Part shown: piece after piece, positions 60,646 through 64,000 of the stretch
Numbering within the stretch: position 1 is the first letter of the stretch
Layout of the letters: every line of letters begins with the position of its first letter
Source of the DNA: Datnioides undecimradiatus
Taxonomy: Eukaryota; Chordata; Actinopteri; Lobotiformes; Datnioididae
Reading direction: 5' to 3'
Length of the DNA: 64,000 nt
Assembly: GCA_008933995.1 (NCBI GenBank)
Contig: WARS01000014.1
Span: 8,169,192 to 8,233,191 of the forward strand
Notes under the pieces: model-generated
Seen by the model: the letters and a program-made list of their open reading frames with translations, nothing else
Told to the model about the DNA's origin: nothing
Database searches by the model: none
Program-made: the position numbers and the translations under genes

Positions 60646-61009
60646 TCTGTTCCCGACCGCCAAGTGATGCTGCAGAGGCGTTATGCTCCTTCCTGTGGGT
60701 GGTGGGCCTATGGGGAGGCGAGGCCATGTTGCCTCTTCGGGCTGTGCCCGGCGCTCACCTGCGAGCCCCAACCCCAGGCCTGACTCCAGGGTGGGGCCCC
60801 GGTGACACCATTCCGGGCGACGTAATGGCTCTTGATATTGTTTTATTCATGAGGGGCTTCTTGAACCGCTCTTAGTCTGACCCATCACCTAGGACCCGCT
60901 TGCCTTGGGAAACCCTACCAGGGGCATTAAGCCCCCGACAACATAGCTCCTAGGGTCATTTGGGTACTCAAACCCCTCCACCACGGTAAGGTGGCGGTTC
61001 AAGGAGGGG

Positions 61010-61022
61010 TTAATTAATATTA
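61010..61022. repeat. Right target-site duplication of the LINE
   Basis: TTAATTAATATTA, identical to the left copy. Confidence 0.9.
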
Positions 61023-62460
61023 GGATTATGGAAATTGAATTGGCGCTGAAAGTGACCGCAGCCCCGACTTAAACACGCGATTGCTAAAGACCTTTTACAT
61101 TCCAGCAGCAAGGACTTCGTTGTTTTGTCCTTTTCACTTCCTGTCTGCATCGTCAGCGTTCACAGTACCAGGACCGAAGCAGCTTAAATTCATTTTACTA
61201 TTGTTTTATGTAAATCTAGACCCTTTTATTTCACAGGAAAATGATTTCACTCCGGGTGCAGTTTAGTTCTTTTAACTTGACACTGACATTGTGTTCCTCC
61301 GTCCTCCTCCACAGAATGTGAGAATGTGTGTTAATGACATTGAGCTTTAATCATACTGCGTTCTTAATATTAATCTTACTAACTGTGCTGGTTTGCTTTT
61401 TGTGTCCGAGCGTTAAAGTAAAAACAAAGACTTAAAGGCAAACAGCTCCCTGCATGTTCTGGGTGATGGAGTATGTTTTTACCTGCAGGGTCTGGACGGA
61501 TCCTCCCGTCTCATCTTGTGCGCCTTAAGTCTTTTTGTGTGCTGCAATGCTGTATTTTCTCTTTTTTCTTGTCATTACTTTCAGGTCAAATCATTTTATC
61601 TTTTACCTCAGCCAGGGTTCTTGTTACGGGTGGCACCGTGTTCACAGCACTTGTCACCTGCCCCCCCCCCGCTGTACTTCTGTCTTTTTTTTCAGCCAGG
61701 TCTCCTGTGAAAGAGCCAGATGAAACATTTTCACCTGAAGCTCAGTCAACATCACCTCCGATTCAGTGGTGTTTGTGTTCAAACAATCGCAATGCAGAAA
61801 TGCATGTTATAAATAACAAATATTTATTACTGACAAGTGGGCATATTAATATTTGATTAATACTAACTATACTGTGGTTACAGGTAGATCTTCCACACAA
61901 ATGTAAAACAAAACATATTATTATTGTTTAAATATCTACTATTATTATTATCATTATTCCATATAACTATGGATCCCCAAAGTGTTTAATATTAGATCAA
62001 TTCAAACTAAACTAAAATTGTACAATTATTTAAGGAGTAATTTGGTGACAGATTTTATGTTTTTCTCATATTTTGTTCAATTGAATTTCTTTTTTTTCCC
62101 CACAATGCAGGATTTCAACAGTCTTTAGTTTGGTTCAGTAACACCTTTTCTGTCACGTTTCATTTAGGTTCACGTCGCTCATAACTGCGATGCTGTTACC
62201 CTGCACGCTTATGATTATCCAGTTAGCTCCTGTTTGCAGGAATGTCACAGTCACCCAAACCCACCGACCCCCTGCTGCTCCAGATAAACATAAACACAAT
62301 GTCACGTTATTAGAAATTAAACTCAATGGGAAAAAAAATCTAAAAATCTAAATCTAAAAAGATTTTGAAATAAATAAATAAAGAATTCAGTAGGAATTTT
62401 TTTTTAAAAAAAATGAAGATATTTCACAATAACAAGACGTCTTTGATGATTCCTGATACA
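61023..62460. other. Non-coding DNA
   Basis: No gene accepted. Two acceptor-like sites (TTTTTACCTGCAG near 61477-61489 and TTGTCATTACTTTCAG near 61584) precede a pyrimidine-rich region with a C10 run near 61661. 61860-62060 and 62300-62410 are AT-rich. Confidence 0.35.
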
Positions 62461-62465
62461 AAATG

Positions 62466-62897
62466 TGTCAGGACTTGGTTATGAGGTGAAAGAGCAGGAC
62501 CCAGATGCAGGCGGGGACAAGGACGCAAAAGATCTTTTAACAGTGTATTTAATGGGCTAGGCTTACGGATGGTCAAGGCAGGCAGGGTCAAATCCAGGTA
62601 GTCAGTCCGAACAAAAAAATCCAAAAATGCAAAAAAACAGAAATCCAAACTCAAAATGATGTCAAGGGGATAACACATGGAAACAAAGCAGGGACATGGA
62701 GACTAACACAACAAATGAACCAACCGAGAACAAAGGCAATGACACAACTTAAATAGACTTGGAGGGCAGCAAATGAGACACAGGTGAGACCAATCAATTA
62801 ATCAAGACAGGAAACAAGCAGACAGAAACACACAAGGGAAATACTTTTCAAAATAAAACAGGAAACAACAAAACAAACTCAACTCAAAACCATGACA
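62466..62897 (-). mobile_element. Solo LTR with 5-bp target duplication (fossil)
   Basis: Ends are TGTCAGGACTTGG on the plus strand and TGTCATGGTTTTGAG on the minus strand, giving the TG...CA ends of an LTR. AAATG flanks both sides (62461-62465 and 62898-62902). Blocks AGGACCCAGATGCAGGCGG, GGCTTACGGATGGTCAAGG and CAACTTAAATAGACTTGGAG are shared with the copies at 39.3 and 40.5 kb. A solo LTR, 432 bases, the best preserved of the three, with no coding region. Superfamily (gypsy-like or other) is not certain. Confidence 0.75.
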
Positions 62898-62902
62898 AAA
62901 TG

Positions 62903-63590
62903 TACCTAATGTCCCAAATGTGTCCGACAGTTGACACGAGGCACGTGTAATTCATGGCGTTGCATCCTCTCTGTCTGTTGGAAGCGGCCATAGACTGACT
63001 TTTTTAATCTTTTTTTTCATTTTAAATGTTTTATTTGATAAACTCTTTAGATCTTAGTTGTTTTTAATTATATATTTCAACAGGATGAGGGAGTGTAGTC
63101 ACTGAGTGCTGTCAGAGAATCAAGGTGGGCTCGGGCCTCCTCTGCCTCTCCTGGACGTCCTCTAAACCTCAGAGAAACACTGGTTTTTAACATAACACTG
63201 CTTCATTCTGTGTTTTTATGGGTTTGAATCGGTGTCTGTGTTTGTTTTGGAGAGGAGGACACCTCTGTGGAGAATTCAGCTCCTGTAAAAACCTCCTGAA
63301 CCATCAACACTGAAGGAATTTGAACTGGGAGAAGCTGACTGACATCGCGGCAACAGTCGTGATCCACGATACTTGGCAACATCTCGAGACTCTGTTACCA
63401 GTGTCGCTTGAGAGACGGCACGTGGCAGAAAAATCCAAATCTGCTTTTAAATCATTTCTATTACCATACTGCACGTGTGTGATTGGACATATTGAGGCTC
63501 CACAGGCCTGCGTGACATATCGTGAAACACAGCGGTGGCACCACCGACGTGAAACTGAAGCGATAATCGGCGACGGATAGAGTGACAGGG
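62903..63590. other. Unique non-coding DNA
   Basis: Nothing recognised. The 86-codon frame at 63320-63580 has no known domain. Confidence 0.4.
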
Positions 63591-64000
63591 ATGACGGAAA
63601 GAGAGAGAGTGAGAGAGCGAGAGAGAGACAATGGGAGTCATCGAGAAAGTGAAGGAAGCCGGGAGGATGAGTGATTAAACAGGAGGAGGGAGGAGAGGAT
63701 TACTCACAGAGAAGAAAGGGGGGGACAGGGAGAAAGAAGAGCGATGCGTCTTTATCAGCTTTCTCTGAGAGGCAGACTTTCTCCGTCTCCTCTTCCATCT
63801 ACTTAACTCCTCTTTCTGACTCCCTCTCTCTTCACGTTTCCAACTTCCCTCTCTGCTCTCCCTCCACCTCTGCACTCCAATCTCTTCCTGCGTCTCTCCT
63901 CTTTCATCCTGCCTTTTCTTTGCCCTGCTGTCTGTCAGCCTACAGTATCCCCCCGTCTCCCTTCTTCCCCTCATCTCTCGTCTCTATTCTTCGCCCGCTC
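63591..64000. repeat. Purine-rich then pyrimidine-rich low-complexity DNA
   Basis: 63591-63745 is dominated by A and G (GAGAGAGAG runs), and 63770-64000 by C and T. The strand asymmetry flips within about 25 bases. Frames here are low complexity. Confidence 0.8.

Larger units (their letters stand above)
59826..61009 (-). mobile_element. RTE-clade (Rex3-like) LINE, both ends present, internally deleted
   Basis: On the minus strand the element starts CCCTCCTTGAACCGCCACC, the 5' end I recall for this fish LINE, and ends in GATGGATGGA, its typical short tandem 3' tail. A perfect 13-bp target duplication brackets it, so this is one intact insertion. A full element is about 3 kb or more; this copy is 1.18 kb. 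The 5' leader (about 60660-61009) joins directly to mid reverse transcriptase, so the endonuclease domain is missing. The catalytic YADD region and several smaller pieces of the C-terminal region are also gone. It cannot be autonomous. The sharp duplication suggests a fairly recent insertion. Confidence 0.85.

Noticed and set aside
61477-61723. Two acceptor-like sites and frames of 62 to 127 codons
   Set aside because: The frames are Phe/Leu/Ser-rich readings of pyrimidine-rich DNA, and no donor or partner exon is seen.
1-64000. tRNA, rRNA, CRISPR arrays, operons or bacterial-type features
   Set aside because: I scanned for tRNA B-box-like GGTTCGA contexts, regularly spaced direct repeats and gene clusters and found none; the window is eukaryotic.

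Overview
The window looks like non-coding DNA from a ray-finned (percomorph-type) teleost. The evidence is the density of long (CA/TG)n microsatellites, eukaryotic splice-like signals, no operon structure, and several repeat families familiar from fish genomes: a GTF2IRD2/ZBED-like hAT transposon, an RTE-clade (Rex3-like) LINE, solo LTRs, and dispersed repeats of the GCTAACATGCTAAC and GCTAAGCTAAGCT types. It reads as a gene desert or very large intron(s). No complete protein-coding gene, tRNA, rRNA or CRISPR array could be supported. All repeat-family names come from memory of their sequence signatures, not from a database search.

Layout. 0-1.3 kb: a decayed hAT element whose terminal repeat begins almost exactly at the window edge. 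1.3-8.7 kb: unique sequence with CA/TG arrays at 3.8, 4.6-5.0 and 6.6-6.8 kb and two homeodomain/POU-motif-rich stretches. 8.8-10.5 kb: a set of diverged, related ~100-bp units. 10.6-15.1 kb: poly(T), an LTR-like fossil and copies of two dispersed repeat families. 15-30 kb: mostly unique DNA with candidate conserved non-coding elements at 23.6-24.4 and 26.4-26.7 kb. 30.1 and 32.5 kb: small CpG-rich peaks, each holding a short frame with coding-like base periodicity. 36.9 kb: a strong splice-acceptor-like site. 37.4-41.0 kb: a repeat-dense block with two retroposed repeats (one with a clear target-site duplication) and two oppositely oriented solo LTRs. 45.3-45.9 kb: three copies of one repeat, two forming an inverted repeat. 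47.27-48.3 kb: the best host-gene candidate, two in-phase exon-like pieces ending in a stop codon and a poly(A) signal. 51-53 kb: AT-rich candidate regulatory DNA and a decayed mariner-like transposase remnant. 56.9-58.5 kb: two copies of another fish repeat. 59.8-61.0 kb: an internally deleted RTE-clade LINE with both ends and a perfect 13-bp target-site duplication. 62.5-62.9 kb: a clean solo LTR with a 5-bp duplication. 63.6-64.0 kb: a purine-rich to pyrimidine-rich strand switch.

I did not find a convincing new biological system. The items most worth a second look are the two-exon candidate at 47.3-48.0 kb, the CpG-rich frames at 30.1 and 32.5 kb, the diverged repeat series at 8.8-10.5 kb, and the precisely bounded, multiply deleted LINE at 59.8 kb. 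Most open frames in the window are chance or microsatellite frames and are not annotated as genes.
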